Source: UBA1783 sp964449115 (lineage in GTDB: Bacteria > Bacillota_I > Bacilli_A > Erysipelotrichales > Erysipelotrichaceae). From it: a DNA stretch of 64,000 nt. The stretch covers positions 1 to 64,000 of the forward strand of contig CAYUXW010000004.1 of the NCBI GenBank assembly GCA_964449115.1. Reading direction: 5' to 3'. How positions within the stretch are numbered: the first letter of the stretch is position 1; every line of letters begins with the position of its first letter. A program made the position numbers and the translations under genes. Below are positions 32,780 through 41,585 of the stretch, in pieces. Under the pieces are notes generated by a model. The model was not told the DNA's origin and searched no databases. It saw only the letters and a list, made by a program, of their open reading frames with translations.

Positions 32780-34588
32780 TTATCCTCCTATTCCTTCATC
32801 TAAACTAGCTCCAGTAATCTTATTTACCAAAGCATTGCTTATCAGTATTGTGATTATTAATATCAAGTTAATACCACTTGAAAATGCATATAAGCCCATT
32901 TCATCAAAGTAGTCCAAGGTAGTTGCCAATATGAATCCTTGAGTACATAAAAGCATAAACAAACTCAATTCTCTCAGACAGGTCATAAACGGTAATAAAT
33001 AGCCACTTATAATTGAACTTTTTTGAATTGGAATGATAATCTTTGTCATCCTCTTTGACCATGGCACACCAAGGATCATGGCACTTTCTTCAATTTCTCC
33101 TGATAGCTGCAACATTGAGTTTAAAGAACTTCTTGAAGCAAACGGAATATACTTAATCGTTCCTACAATAATTAAAATCCAATAAGTGTTAAACAGATTT
33201 ATCTTCTCAGATGAAAACAGGATAAAGTAAGCTGCTCCTACCGCTACCGATGGCATCAGATATGGTAAAAAGGCTACAGAGTTAACATAGTTTGCCCACT
33301 TGCTTCTTCTTTCCTTACTGACGGCATAACCAATCAAAGTTCCAATAGTGCCAGCAATGCCACAACAGCTGACAGCTACCAGAATGGTTCCCCTGTAGGC
33401 ACGCCAGATTGTGTCATTATATAAAATACCCATCTGTCCATACATTCCACTTTCGGTAATGTTTTCATTGGTTATCCACCATTTCGTTGTTAGATTATTT
33501 AAATTCCCTGTGTACAGGAAACTGTAATCACCCGGATTTGGCAAAAAAGTTTCAAAGGCAAATGAGACAATTGGGAAAATGCTGGTAAAGAAAGTTATAA
33601 CTACCAATACTGAAGCGATGGCATATTTGCCTATCTTTCCCAAATTGATTTTAGAAATCTGCCCTGATTTGCCAGTAACTGTTGTGTAATTTTTACGAGA
33701 TTTTAAACTTCTCTGGTTAACAAACATAATTACAACCCCAAAAAGCATCATAATAATTGCCAGAATTGATGCTTCTCCAGCATATTTATCATTCATTGAA
33801 ACATACTTAGTACTTAAAGTTGTCAGATTCAAATAGTGTGGTACCGGATAAGAACCCATAGCTCCTCCTAAAACCAATAGAATTGTTGATAAAATAGCTG
33901 GTCTAATCATTGGAAGAGTTATCTTGGTGAAAATCTTATGCTTAGGAGTGTCCAGTATTGTAGCCGCTTCCTCTAAGTTAGCATCCATGTTTTTAAAAAT
34001 ACCACCAATTAAAATGTAGGAAAAAGGCGCATAATGTATTCCCAAGACAACAATTGTCGGAAACAGCCCTTTACACCACCATAAAGGCATCTCTATTCCA
34101 AATAGTGAAGCCAACAGTCCATTAGATGTTCCTGTTATAGCATTGGAATTAAAGACATTTTGCCACACAACAGCCAGTGTCCACTGCGGCATAATGTATG
34201 GAAAAATAAAAATCGAACTGATATATTTTCGCCATGCCATATTTGTTCTGGTAATCAAAAATGCTACAACCCCACCAAAAATGATAGAAACAAAACAGGT
34301 ACCTATTACCAGATAAACTGTATTTAATAGCGGTGTCCATAAATTAGCTTTAGCCATCGGACTGGTAAACAGGTCTATATAGTTATATAAAGAATATCCC
34401 GATTGTTTTCCTGATAAATAAGCATCTATCGTTCCTGGATGAATTTTAAAAGTATCTTCAATTATCGCCACAATTGGAGCAACGGTAGTAATTGTCAGCA
34501 AAATTCCCATACATAAAAGAATGACATTATGTGGTTTTGAGAAATATGTCTTAACCTTATTGAGTTTAATTTTAGTCGATTTATTCAT
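32780..34588 (-). CDS. ABC transporter permease, two fused permease domains (FbpB-like)
   Basis: A 602-residue membrane protein of about twelve helices made of two binding-protein-dependent permease domains in tandem. Each has an EAA loop: EEAATILDTPKHKIFTKITLP in the first half and EESAMILGVPWSKRMTKIIIP in the second. Such fused permeases serve ferric iron, phosphonate, thiamine or polyamine-type importers. No cysteine or tyrosine cluster in the partner binding protein clearly identifies iron, so the substrate is left open. Confidence 0.88.
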   Translation of the reverse strand: MNKSTKIKLNKVKTYFSKPHNVILLCMGILLTITTVAPIVAIIEDTFKIHPGTIDAYLSGKQSGYSLYNYIDLFTSPMAKANLWTPLLNTVYLVIGTCFVSIIFGGVVAFLITRTNMAWRKYISSIFIFPYIMPQWTLAVVWQNVFNSNAITGTSNGLLASLFGIEMPLWWCKGLFPTIVVLGIHYAPFSYILIGGIFKNMDANLEEAATILDTPKHKIFTKITLPMIRPAILSTILLVLGGAMGSYPVPHYLNLTTLSTKYVSMNDKYAGEASILAIIMMLFGVVIMFVNQRSLKSRKNYTTVTGKSGQISKINLGKIGKYAIASVLVVITFFTSIFPIVSFAFETFLPNPGDYSFLYTGNLNNLTTKWWITNENITESGMYGQMGILYNDTIWRAYRGTILVAVSCCGIAGTIGTLIGYAVSKERRSKWANYVNSVAFLPYLMPSVAVGAAYFILFSSEKINLFNTYWILIIVGTIKYIPFASRSSLNSMLQLSGEIEESAMILGVPWSKRMTKIIIPIQKSSIISGYLLPFMTCLRELSLFMLLCTQGFILATTLDYFDEMGLYAFSSGINLILIITILISNALVNKITGASLDEGIGG

Positions 34589-34608
34589 AATATCTCCTTT
34601 TTAAAAAT

Positions 34609-34670
34609 AGTGCCCTTGTTAATCAAGGGCACTGTGTTTTTCCACAATCCCGCTTTGTGTTTATAAGCGG
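34609..34670 (-). terminator. Two hairpins between binding-protein and permease genes (attenuator)
   Basis: A 10-bp perfect stem AGTGCCCTTG/CAAGGGCACT (34609-34633) followed on the minus strand by a short T-run, and just upstream CCGCTT/AAGCGG (34650-34670), which overlaps a competing CACAA/TTGTG pairing (34642-34658). The T-tailed hairpin ends right before the permease ribosome site and would make the binding protein more abundant than the membrane parts. Confidence 0.75.
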
Positions 34671-34691
34671 TTGTTTTAATAATTTTGCTTA

Positions 34692-36026
34692 CTATTTACC
34701 GTATTTAGTCAACATCTCAATCCAGCTTCCAACTGTGAATGCTACTGATGCACAGTATTCTGGATCTTCAATTACTAATTCACCTTTGTCTTCAGCAACC
34801 CACCAGTCATAGCCACGGTCATTTTTAGCATCAAATACATTGACACCATCGACATAGCCACCTTGTGAGTGATTTCTTACTTCTTCAGTTCCTGCAGCTA
34901 CTAATGGATTAGCAGAGTAACCACCGATGTCTTTACCCCAAGCAGAGAATCCATCAACAGTTAAAGTCATGTAAGCAATAAATGCACAAGCTGTCCAAGG
35001 AAGTGGTGAATTATCAGTAACAAATAGGTAGTGACTATAACCATAACCACCGATACCAACATAGCCATCCTGATAAGCAGCAACAGTGATGTTGTTTACA
35101 GATACTGTATCGGTTTCTTCAACTGAACGTAACTTAGAATAAACAATTAATCCGAATTGATCTGTAGCTGACTGGTCAACTAAGATATTACAGATAGGGC
35201 CATCGTCTGTTTGAGCATTATAGCTTTCAACCCATAATTTAATCCAGGTTAAGGCATATTTTCCGTTTTCGTTTAAACCTAAAGTTTTAGCTTCTTCTTC
35301 CATAGCATCAATTACTGGCTGGAAATAAGCTTTTTCTGCCTCTGGCAGAACATCAAATGCATCTTTTAACCATTTAGAATATTTTTCATGGGTTAACATG
35401 TATAGGAAGTTTTTACCAACGATTTCTGAGTCGATGTCCATAAACAAGCCATGTTCACCTTCATAAACGAAATCCCAACAGTTGTCATAAACTTTTTCTC
35501 CAGTATTGTTGAACATGAAGATTTTGTTCAATGTCTGAAGTGGTAAATATCCTTCATAAGCTTCAGGTGTAGTTCCATTAGCTTCTGCCCATTCTTTTGG
35601 AATGAAAGCATCCAGGATACCTGTTTTAACCATTTTACTTTCAATCTGGTTACCATCCTGAATTAATGTCATCGCAAATGTTCCAACTTCCTTTAGTGAA
35701 TCAGCGGTCAACTGGTCAAAGATTTTATTGTTCTTTGGCTGTTGCCATTCAAAATTCAAAGTGTAAGAAGGATCGATTGTCTGTAGGTAAGCAATAAACA
35801 ATGGTAAAGCTGTTTTACCACGGCTTGAGTTACCAACACCATAAAAAGTAGCTCCATTTGATTCTTCAATAGCTTTTTTAGCTAGTTCTTCCAAAGTCAT
35901 TGTTTGAGCTTCAGCAATGATCTTTTGGACTTCTGACTGTTCTACTGGTGGTTCTTTTGGTCCACAACCAACTGCAGTTGTAAGAACCAGTACAACAGTC
36001 AATAATACTGTAAGTAATTTTTTCAT
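34692..36026 (-). CDS. Extracellular solute-binding lipoprotein of the Fbp/Pot-like ABC transporter
   Basis: A 444-residue protein with signal peptide MKKLLTVLLTVVLVLTTAVGC, cysteine 21 being the likely lipid-anchor residue. The rest looks like a type II binding protein, with GNSSRGKTALPLF near the N-terminal ligand region and a Trp- and Tyr-rich C-terminal half. First gene of the three-gene operon. I cannot name the ligand; iron, phosphonate or another small anion or amine are possible from the partner ATPase and permease types. Confidence 0.82.
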   Translation of the reverse strand: MKKLLTVLLTVVLVLTTAVGCGPKEPPVEQSEVQKIIAEAQTMTLEELAKKAIEESNGATFYGVGNSSRGKTALPLFIAYLQTIDPSYTLNFEWQQPKNNKIFDQLTADSLKEVGTFAMTLIQDGNQIESKMVKTGILDAFIPKEWAEANGTTPEAYEGYLPLQTLNKIFMFNNTGEKVYDNCWDFVYEGEHGLFMDIDSEIVGKNFLYMLTHEKYSKWLKDAFDVLPEAEKAYFQPVIDAMEEEAKTLGLNENGKYALTWIKLWVESYNAQTDDGPICNILVDQSATDQFGLIVYSKLRSVEETDTVSVNNITVAAYQDGYVGIGGYGYSHYLFVTDNSPLPWTACAFIAYMTLTVDGFSAWGKDIGGYSANPLVAAGTEEVRNHSQGGYVDGVNVFDAKNDRGYDWWVAEDKGELVIEDPEYCASVAFTVGSWIEMLTKYGK

Positions 36027-36072
36027 TTCTTTTCTCTTTCTCCTTTTCCTTCACAGTTATGTAAGTGCTTTC

Positions 36073-36103
36073 ATTATAACCTAAAAATGGACTTACAGTC
36101 CAT
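36073..36103 (-). promoter_or_regulatory. Promoter and palindromic operator of the binding-protein gene
   Basis: A TATAAT box (36073-36078, minus strand) lies 47 bp before the start codon. The place of the -35 box is occupied by a 7-3-7 palindrome, ATGGACT-GTA-AGTCCAT (36087-36103), suggesting that a dimeric regulator controls this transporter. No regulator gene is adjacent. Confidence 0.6.
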
Positions 36104-36169
36104 AATTTAGTCATTAAACTTTGTTATATAATTATAATCTTTTTTTATATATTAATTGCTTGTTATAAT

Positions 36170-37075
36170 TTATTCTTTTGACTCTCTAAAGCATATCGCT
36201 TTATGTTCATTTTCGATAATAAAGTGCTTGCCAACAATTATTTCACCATCAAGGCAAAGATCCATTTCCTCATCAGCAATAATTTCTACTTTTTTAGCCT
36301 GACGATATTCTATGACATCAGCAATTTTTTCATCATCCAGGTGTAGACCTTTTTGATATTTCCCGACAATGGAAACAAACCTGAACAAAGGCATACATTT
36401 TGCCATACACACTTCCATCAGACCATCATTGACTACGCTTCTTGGGGCACATTTATAAGAACCGCCAACATATGAACCATTGGCAATAGTACACAGAAGA
36501 TATTCGCCATCCGGGTTAAGCAGCTGGCCATCAACCACAATTCTGGCATAGTTTTTTCTACCGGTAAAAACTGCCCCGGCAACTCCGACAGTATATGAGT
36601 GTTTGCCGCTTAAGATTGGCCATTTTTTTACTTTTTCCATCGTTCTCACCACATGGCAGTCAAAACCAAAGTTAACAACATTGACCGAATGTCTGTTTCC
36701 AACAGTCATTACATCAACCTTCATTTCTTCGCCCTTCAGCAAATTGTCAAGATTTAAAAACTTATCTGCTCCACCAAAATATTTTACATAATCGTTGCCA
36801 CTGCCACAGGGCCAGATACCAAAACTGACATCTTCAAGTCCGTATATTCCATTAATCACTTCGTTAACGGTGCCATCACCACCACAGGCTACAAAGCAGA
36901 TTTTACCTTCTGGATTATCCTTGCGATATTGCCTGATAAAATAAGTGGCATCTTTTTGCCCTTTAGTATAATAAATATCAAAGTCAAAATCGTTTCTTTC
37001 TTTTAACAGTCGCAACAATTCCCTTTCTGAATTATCCTTTCCGGCTGCTGGATTAATAATAAACATATATTTCAT
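36170..37075 (-). CDS. Diacylglycerol kinase family lipid kinase (DgkB/YegS type)
   Basis: A 301-residue soluble lipid kinase. MKYMFIINPAAGKDNSE begins the catalytic domain and CGGDGTVNEVINGI is the ATP-binding glycine motif; the C-terminal beta-sandwich ends near IADEEMDLCLDGE. Such enzymes phosphorylate diacylglycerol, returning it to phospholipid or lipoteichoic acid synthesis. The ATG at 37073-37075 has an AGGAGGATT site; an extension of 13 codons upstream overlaps the YhhN gene and is rejected. Confidence 0.9.
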   Translation of the reverse strand: MKYMFIINPAAGKDNSERELLRLLKERNDFDFDIYYTKGQKDATYFIRQYRKDNPEGKICFVACGGDGTVNEVINGIYGLEDVSFGIWPCGSGNDYVKYFGGADKFLNLDNLLKGEEMKVDVMTVGNRHSVNVVNFGFDCHVVRTMEKVKKWPILSGKHSYTVGVAGAVFTGRKNYARIVVDGQLLNPDGEYLLCTIANGSYVGGSYKCAPRSVVNDGLMEVCMAKCMPLFRFVSIVGKYQKGLHLDDEKIADVIEYRQAKKVEIIADEEMDLCLDGEIIVGKHFIIENEHKAICFRESKE

Positions 37076-37091
37076 AAAGAATCCTCCTGTT

Positions 37092-37748
37092 TTATAAGCC
37101 AATATAAAGAGCAATTAACATCATTCCTGTAAAATAGGTAAGTGAATTGCACCTTTTGATTAAATCCGATTTCTTATGATAGAAATTCTGAAAAGAAATA
37201 AAGAAATCTGAAATCATAAACAATAACAACCCTATACCCAATATTTTATTGGTATTAATACTGGTAAATAAAGCCATCACAGTCCCCATTGCTCCATGTG
37301 AAATCACTGTAACCATATACATGTTAAAAGCATCCATTCCTTTTAAATCTAAAATCCCTGTTTTAACAAAATAACGATAAAGGGAATATAGCAAAGCTAT
37401 TAAAAACGCAACAATAATCAATTGCCATAAATGGTGCTGGTAATGAATTATATATAAGTAAATACAATAAAGAACGTTGCCTGTCATAAAGGAGTAACCT
37501 CCTTTTTTAAAACTCCACAACAATACTACATCTCCTACATATGAAAAAAACAATGCAATGATCAAGATGATAAGTGGTAAACTTTTCTCTCTTAAAAAGA
37601 ATGAATATAAACCACACAACATAAATTGTGAGGCTAATACAATTTTATTTACCGCCCTTCTTTTAAAGTTTCCACTTGTCTTGGAAAACAAATACATTAT
37701 TAATAATGGTAGATAAACTGCAATAAAAATATACTGATAAGTCTTCAT
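37092..37748 (-). CDS. YhhN family membrane protein (lysoplasmalogenase-like)
   Basis: A 218-residue protein of about eight helices. FFSYVGDVVLL near residue 70, LLLFMISDFFISFQNF near 175 and the final LTYFTGMMLIALYI agree with the YhhN/TMEM86 family, whose animal members hydrolyse the vinyl-ether bond of lysoplasmalogen. Plasmalogens occur in many anaerobes, and a lipid kinase follows 16 bp later, so a membrane-lipid role is plausible. Assignment rests on motif spacing only. Confidence 0.7.
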   Translation of the reverse strand: MKTYQYIFIAVYLPLLIMYLFSKTSGNFKRRAVNKIVLASQFMLCGLYSFFLREKSLPLIILIIALFFSYVGDVVLLWSFKKGGYSFMTGNVLYCIYLYIIHYQHHLWQLIIVAFLIALLYSLYRYFVKTGILDLKGMDAFNMYMVTVISHGAMGTVMALFTSINTNKILGIGLLLFMISDFFISFQNFYHKKSDLIKRCNSLTYFTGMMLIALYIGL

Positions 37749-37840
37749 ATCATTATCTTAGCATAAAATTGTTAATGTTTTAATTATTTTCACAAATAAA
37801 ACTATTTGACCCACTCAAATCATTTGTTTTAAATAATTAA

Positions 37841-37866
37841 AAAAAGGAAGTTTAAACTTCCCTTTT
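37841..37866 (-). terminator. Terminator after the DUF1508 gene
   Basis: A 16-bp perfect palindrome, GGAAGTTTAAACTTCC, with an A-run before and a seven-T run after it on the minus strand, overlapping the last codon of the gene. Confidence 0.8.
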
Positions 37867-38233
37867 ACTCCTTGTAGACCACTGGTGAGTCTGAATTTCT
37901 GACAACAGAATCAATTCCATTTTTACAGCTTGCTTTTGCTGTATATCCTTCAGAAGCAAGGATGATTTCTCCATTTGGTGCTTTTAATCTGAAGCGGAAT
38001 TCCTCTCTTTTGTCTTTATAAATCTCAAATTTAGGATGTTTTAGAGCTTCGTATCCCTCTATAGTCTGATCTTCTACACCTGCTTCAGGTGCATTTTTTC
38101 TGACTGATTCGATACCATTCAAGCAATTTTTTTCACTTGTATAGAACTCACTTACACCAATTACTTCTCCATTACCTGCAACCAAGTTGAAAGAAGCGCC
38201 GTTTTCTCTTTTCTTAACAACGTATTTTCCCAT
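37865..38233 (-). CDS. DUF1508/YegP-family protein, two tandem domains
   Basis: A 122-residue cytoplasmic protein made of two copies of the small YegP beta-beta-alpha domain: residues 1-56 with FNLVAGNGEVIGVSEFYTSE, then CLNGIESVRKNA; and 64-122 with FRFRLKAPNGEIILASEGYT, then CKNGIDSVVRN. Function of the family is not known. A GGAGGAAATAAT site precedes the ATG, and that ribosome site is part of a 40-bp unit repeated in tandem upstream, so expression may depend on repeat number. Confidence 0.88.
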   Translation of the reverse strand: MGKYVVKKRENGASFNLVAGNGEVIGVSEFYTSEKNCLNGIESVRKNAPEAGVEDQTIEGYEALKHPKFEIYKDKREEFRFRLKAPNGEIILASEGYTAKASCKNGIDSVVRNSDSPVVYKE

Positions 38234-38460
38234 ATTATTTCCTCCATTATCTCTGTTACTTTATTNNNNNNNNNNNNNNNNNNNNNNNNNNNNNNNNNNN
38301 NNNNNNNNNNNNNNNNNNNNNNNNNNNNNNNNNNNNNNNNNNNNNNNNNNNNNNNNNNNNNNNNNTATACCAAATTATTTCCTCCATTATCTCTGTTACT
38401 TTATTTATACCAAATTATTTCCTCCATTATCTCTGTTACTTTATTTATACCAAATTATTT
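38230..38460. repeat. Tandem array of 40-bp units holding a ribosome site, broken by an assembly gap
   Basis: Two complete 40-bp copies (38366-38405 and 38406-38445), a third partial copy (38446-38460) and, left of the gap, a copy of 36 matching bases with one change (38230-38265). There are no spacers, so it is not CRISPR. On the minus strand each unit has GGAGGAAATAAT then TTGGTATAA; in the copy next to the gene one base change turns TTGG into ATGG, the real start codon. The true copy number is hidden by the gap. Confidence 0.9.
38266..38365. other. Scaffold gap (100 Ns)
   Basis: Exactly 100 unknown bases. Both sides carry the same 40-bp repeat, so the assembler most likely failed in the array and the real length is unknown. 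Confidence 0.99.
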
Positions 38461-38475
38461 TTCATTTTTCAATGA

Positions 38476-38505
38476 AAAAAGGCAGAAATTTTTCTGCCCT
38501 TAAAA
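38476..38505 (-). terminator. Terminator after the four-helix membrane protein gene
   Basis: GGCAGAAA pairs with TTTCTGCC around a short T-rich loop, flanked by A- and T-runs, just past the stop at 38509. Confidence 0.8.
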
Positions 38506-38508
38506 AAC

Positions 38509-39204
38509 TTATTCTTTTCCATCCCTAGCAGCACAGAATTTACACAATTCTGTTCTTCCTGCATCAAGCGCATCAGCAATCGGACCATGATAGATAGTTT
38601 TAGAATTTACGATTGCCTGACAATCAGCATGAGTATGATATTTCTTACCAAATGTTGTGTAATACACTTCAGAAGTAATCTCTTCCTCTAAAGCTATTCT
38701 TTCTTCCTCTGACATTGGATTAAAGTCAATAGAAGTCACACTTCCAATCAACAGCGCCACCACTGCCACAGCAGAAACTATTTTCTTGGTCTTAGCATCT
38801 AAGTCCTTATTGTTTAATAGCAATAGAACAATCGGGAAGAAACAGATAACACTCATAATAAGACCCATTTGATTCCATAAGAAGAATTTTAATTTATTCT
38901 TTGCACTTGGTGGGTCAATGTCATTAGCTCTCTTCCAGAACTGTGAACCGATGATAAGAAAGATTAAATCCACAACCAGTAGACCAATTAATGTATATAA
39001 CATGTAATCAGTGGTAAGAGGTTTAATGAAGATAGTCTTGTTTAGTACTAATATTGCGACTACTTCAAATGCCAAAGCGATAAGCCAGAAAATAACTGCC
39101 GCAATTCTTTTACCAGAAGCGCCCGCTCTTCTTTCTTCTTTGGTAGTTTTTTTCGGCCCTTGTCCTGCACTCTTTGTCGCAACAAACTCTTGTTTTTTTG
39201 CCAT
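38509..39204 (-). CDS. Membrane protein with C-terminal Cys/His Ada-like domain
   Basis: A 231-residue protein I cannot name. A Lys-rich N terminus of about 30 residues is followed by four hydrophobic segments between about 32 and 160. The C-terminal part from about 183 contains YYTTFGKKYHTHADCQAI and LDAGRTELCKFCA, the HxxxC...CxxC arrangement of small Ada-type metal-binding domains attached to many surface proteins and nucleases. It starts 15 bp after the DUF937 gene and probably shares its transcript. Confidence 0.75.
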   Translation of the reverse strand: MAKKQEFVATKSAGQGPKKTTKEERRAGASGKRIAAVIFWLIALAFEVVAILVLNKTIFIKPLTTDYMLYTLIGLLVVDLIFLIIGSQFWKRANDIDPPSAKNKLKFFLWNQMGLIMSVICFFPIVLLLLNNKDLDAKTKKIVSAVAVVALLIGSVTSIDFNPMSEEERIALEEEITSEVYYTTFGKKYHTHADCQAIVNSKTIYHGPIADALDAGRTELCKFCAARDGKE

Positions 39205-39219
39205 AATATGTCTCCTTTT

Positions 39220-39921
39220 TTATTTCTTTTTCGAGAATAAGCCTGACAATAATGTCGAAGCTACTTCACCCAGTAAATCTGAATCGCCATCTGACTTATC
39301 AGAATCTTTATCCAATACATTACCTACAATTGAAGATAAGATATCAGACACATCAAGTTCTTGCTGTTTTTCATCAGTTTTCTTTTTTGAAGTTGACTTC
39401 TTGGTCGATGTTGATTTCTTTTTTGAAGTTGACTTCTTAGTTGATGTTGATTTCTTTTTTGAAGTTGATTCTTTTGAAGAACTAGATGTATTTGTATTAA
39501 TCAAACCAGCAACTTTCTTCAATAAAATAGGTGCTACTGCTATCAAGATAGCCATTACCTGTTCTTTCTTTAATCCCAGTTTTTCAGCTATATTTGCAAA
39601 CAAATCTGTTTTGGTATTACCTAAAATTGTATCTAGAATTGAAGATCCTAGCTGATTTTTTTCTTCTTCTGTCTCTTCATCTTCATCTTCTTCAACATTG
39701 GTTGAAACAGCCTGTGATAATAAAGCTGTCAAAATATTGCCATCACTTGATTTTGATGAAGATTGTTTAGATGTTGATAGTAAAGCTGTCAATAACGTTG
39801 GCAATGCTTCACTGACAACACCAGCAGTTTCCTCTTTAGTTGTATTTGTCTTTTTGGAAACTGTTTTTACTGTATCATTTGATAGCAGTTGACCCGCTAA
39901 CAAACCTAAAATCTGATCCAT
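39220..39921 (-). CDS. DUF937-family protein with Ser/Thr/Lys repeat linker
   Basis: A 233-residue protein. The start MDQILGLLAGQLLSNDTVKTV and the segment ALPTLLTALLS are typical of DUF937, found in surface and YidB-like proteins. Two helical parts are joined by a linker of about 40 residues of KST/SKKK repeats encoded by 36-bp DNA repeats (39381-39470), followed by a C-terminal SDILSSIVGNVLDKDSD. No signal peptide. Role unknown. Ribosome site AGGGAGG. Confidence 0.78.
   Translation of the reverse strand: MDQILGLLAGQLLSNDTVKTVSKKTNTTKEETAGVVSEALPTLLTALLSTSKQSSSKSSDGNILTALLSQAVSTNVEEDEDEETEEEKNQLGSSILDTILGNTKTDLFANIAEKLGLKKEQVMAILIAVAPILLKKVAGLINTNTSSSSKESTSKKKSTSTKKSTSKKKSTSTKKSTSKKKTDEKQQELDVSDILSSIVGNVLDKDSDKSDGDSDLLGEVASTLLSGLFSKKK
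39381..39470. repeat. 36-bp in-frame tandem repeat inside the DUF937 gene
   Basis: Two full units (39381-39416, 39417-39452) and half a third. They encode the 12-residue period of Lys, Ser and Thr in the linker; a multiple of three means that copy-number change would not shift the frame. Confidence 0.85.
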
Positions 39922-39946
39922 TATATGTGCCTCCCTTTACACTTTA

Positions 39947-39975
39947 ATTATATCTTAAAACGATAGCTTGGTAAA
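39947..39975 (-). promoter_or_regulatory. Promoter of the DUF937 operon
   Basis: TTTACC (39970-39975) and TATAAT (39947-39952) with a 17-bp spacer on the minus strand, 26 bp before the start codon. Confidence 0.65.
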
Positions 39976-39983
39976 CAAATACC

Positions 39984-41471
39984 TTACTTGCCTCGACCAT
40001 ACATTTTAACAAGCCCAGCTATTTTTTCTGCCAGTTCATCGGTCAGTTGACCTTTGACTAGACGCCATTTCCAGTTATCGCCAATTGTTCCAGGAGAGTT
40101 AGTTCTTGTTTCTTCTCCTAAACCTAAATAATCCTGCATCTGAGCGATAAACAATTTAGCCACAGAATTCATTCCACCCCTGATAAAGCCCCAGTTGAAG
40201 CCTTCTTTTTTAGTAAGATTGAAATATTTAATGGCATGTTTGACATCAGCCTTACTGGCATTATCATGCCAACCCATAATCGGTGAATTATCATGAGTTG
40301 ATATATAACAGACACAATTTTCAATATGATTGAATGGTGTATGATAGCTTGCTCCCTTTGGATCCATACCAAACTCTAAAACTCTCATCCCTGGAAAAGT
40401 AGATTTAGCCAGCATTTCATTTACTTCATCAGAAATGACCCCCAAATCTTCAGCGATAAATTCCACATTGGAAAACCAGTCTCTTAAAACTGAAACAAAA
40501 TCCATATCTGGACCTTTGACCCAGCGACCGTTTCTAGCGGTCTTATCACCATAAGGAACGGCCCAATAAGATTCAAAACCTCTAAAGTGGTCAATTCTAA
40601 TGACATCGTAATATTTACTGTTGCCTTCTATTCTTTCAATCCAGAACTTGTAGCCATCTTTTTTCATTAAATCCCATTCATATAGTGGATTCCCCCATAG
40701 TTGACCATCTTCAGAAAAATAATCTGGTGGTACTCCTGCTACTTCTAAAGGAATATTTTTTTCATCTAGCTGGAACTGTTTTGGATTAGCCCAGACATCA
40801 GCCGAATCCAAAGCAACATAAATTGGCAAATCACCAATAATCTTCACATTTTTACTATGAGCGTATTTTCTCAGCTTGCTGTATTGCCTGTAGAAAAGAT
40901 ACTGTAAATATTGATAATACTGTACGTCATCCTTTAGTAGCTCACGATATTTAACAAGAGCTTCTTTTTTTCTCAAGCGAATATCTTCATCAGGCCAATC
41001 CAGCCAGGAAACCATACCAAAATGATTTTTTACTGCCATATACAGACTGTAATCCTCTAGCCAGCTTTTGTTTTCCTGATAATAAGCTTTGAATTGTTTT
41101 TTATCCTTTTGGAAACCTCTTTGATAAGCTTTTCTTAAAATATCAAATCTGGTTTCATAAATATACCAATATTCTACATAGGCAGGATTAAACTGCTTTA
41201 AATCTTCCAGATCTTCTTTTTCCAGCAAACCTTCTTCGACCAAGATATCCAAATCAATGAAATAAGGATTACAGGCACAACTGGAAAAACTCTGATAAGG
41301 TGAATCACCATAACTGGTAGGACCAATTGGTAAAATCTGCCAATATTTCATTTTACTTTTTTCTAAAAAATCAACAAAATTATAAGCTTCTTTACCCAAG
41401 GTGCCAATGCCATAATTTGATGGTAAAGAAGAGATGGGTAATAAAATACCTGCACTGCGATCAATACTCAT
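39984..41471 (-). CDS. malQ: 4-alpha-glucanotransferase (amylomaltase, GH77)
   Basis: Transfers glucan segments between maltodextrins and releases glucose; cytoplasmic. The 495 residues start with MSIDRSAGILLPISSLPSNYGIG and hold RIDHFRGF (nucleophile Asp), EDLG (acid/base Glu) and STHDNSP of the GH77 site. Length is normal for the bacterial enzyme. A GAGGAT ribosome site is present. It is divergent from the secreted GH53 gene, with a 114-bp AT-rich spacer that must hold both promoters, though no strong pair stands out. Confidence 0.95.
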   Translation of the reverse strand: MSIDRSAGILLPISSLPSNYGIGTLGKEAYNFVDFLEKSKMKYWQILPIGPTSYGDSPYQSFSSCACNPYFIDLDILVEEGLLEKEDLEDLKQFNPAYVEYWYIYETRFDILRKAYQRGFQKDKKQFKAYYQENKSWLEDYSLYMAVKNHFGMVSWLDWPDEDIRLRKKEALVKYRELLKDDVQYYQYLQYLFYRQYSKLRKYAHSKNVKIIGDLPIYVALDSADVWANPKQFQLDEKNIPLEVAGVPPDYFSEDGQLWGNPLYEWDLMKKDGYKFWIERIEGNSKYYDVIRIDHFRGFESYWAVPYGDKTARNGRWVKGPDMDFVSVLRDWFSNVEFIAEDLGVISDEVNEMLAKSTFPGMRVLEFGMDPKGASYHTPFNHIENCVCYISTHDNSPIMGWHDNASKADVKHAIKYFNLTKKEGFNWGFIRGGMNSVAKLFIAQMQDYLGLGEETRTNSPGTIGDNWKWRLVKGQLTDELAEKIAGLVKMYGRGK

Positions 41472-41585
41472 AATAAATCCTCATATTTTCCACACCTATT
41501 CTATCACAATATTACTAAAGATAATATTTATAAATTAAAATGATGTAAAATAGTATTAATAACATTTTATTGATGGAGGTCTGAT

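Noticed and set aside
34149..34340. Short minus-strand frame within the fused permease gene
   Set aside because: It lies fully inside the permease coding region in another frame, without a ribosome site.
38230..38460. CRISPR-like array
   Set aside because: The 40-bp units are directly adjacent without spacers and contain a ribosome site; no cas gene is nearby.
39011..39655. 214-codon plus-strand frame opposite the DUF937 and membrane-protein genes
   Set aside because: It is antisense to two genes with good ribosome sites, and its Phe/Val/Asp runs mirror the KST repeats on the other strand.
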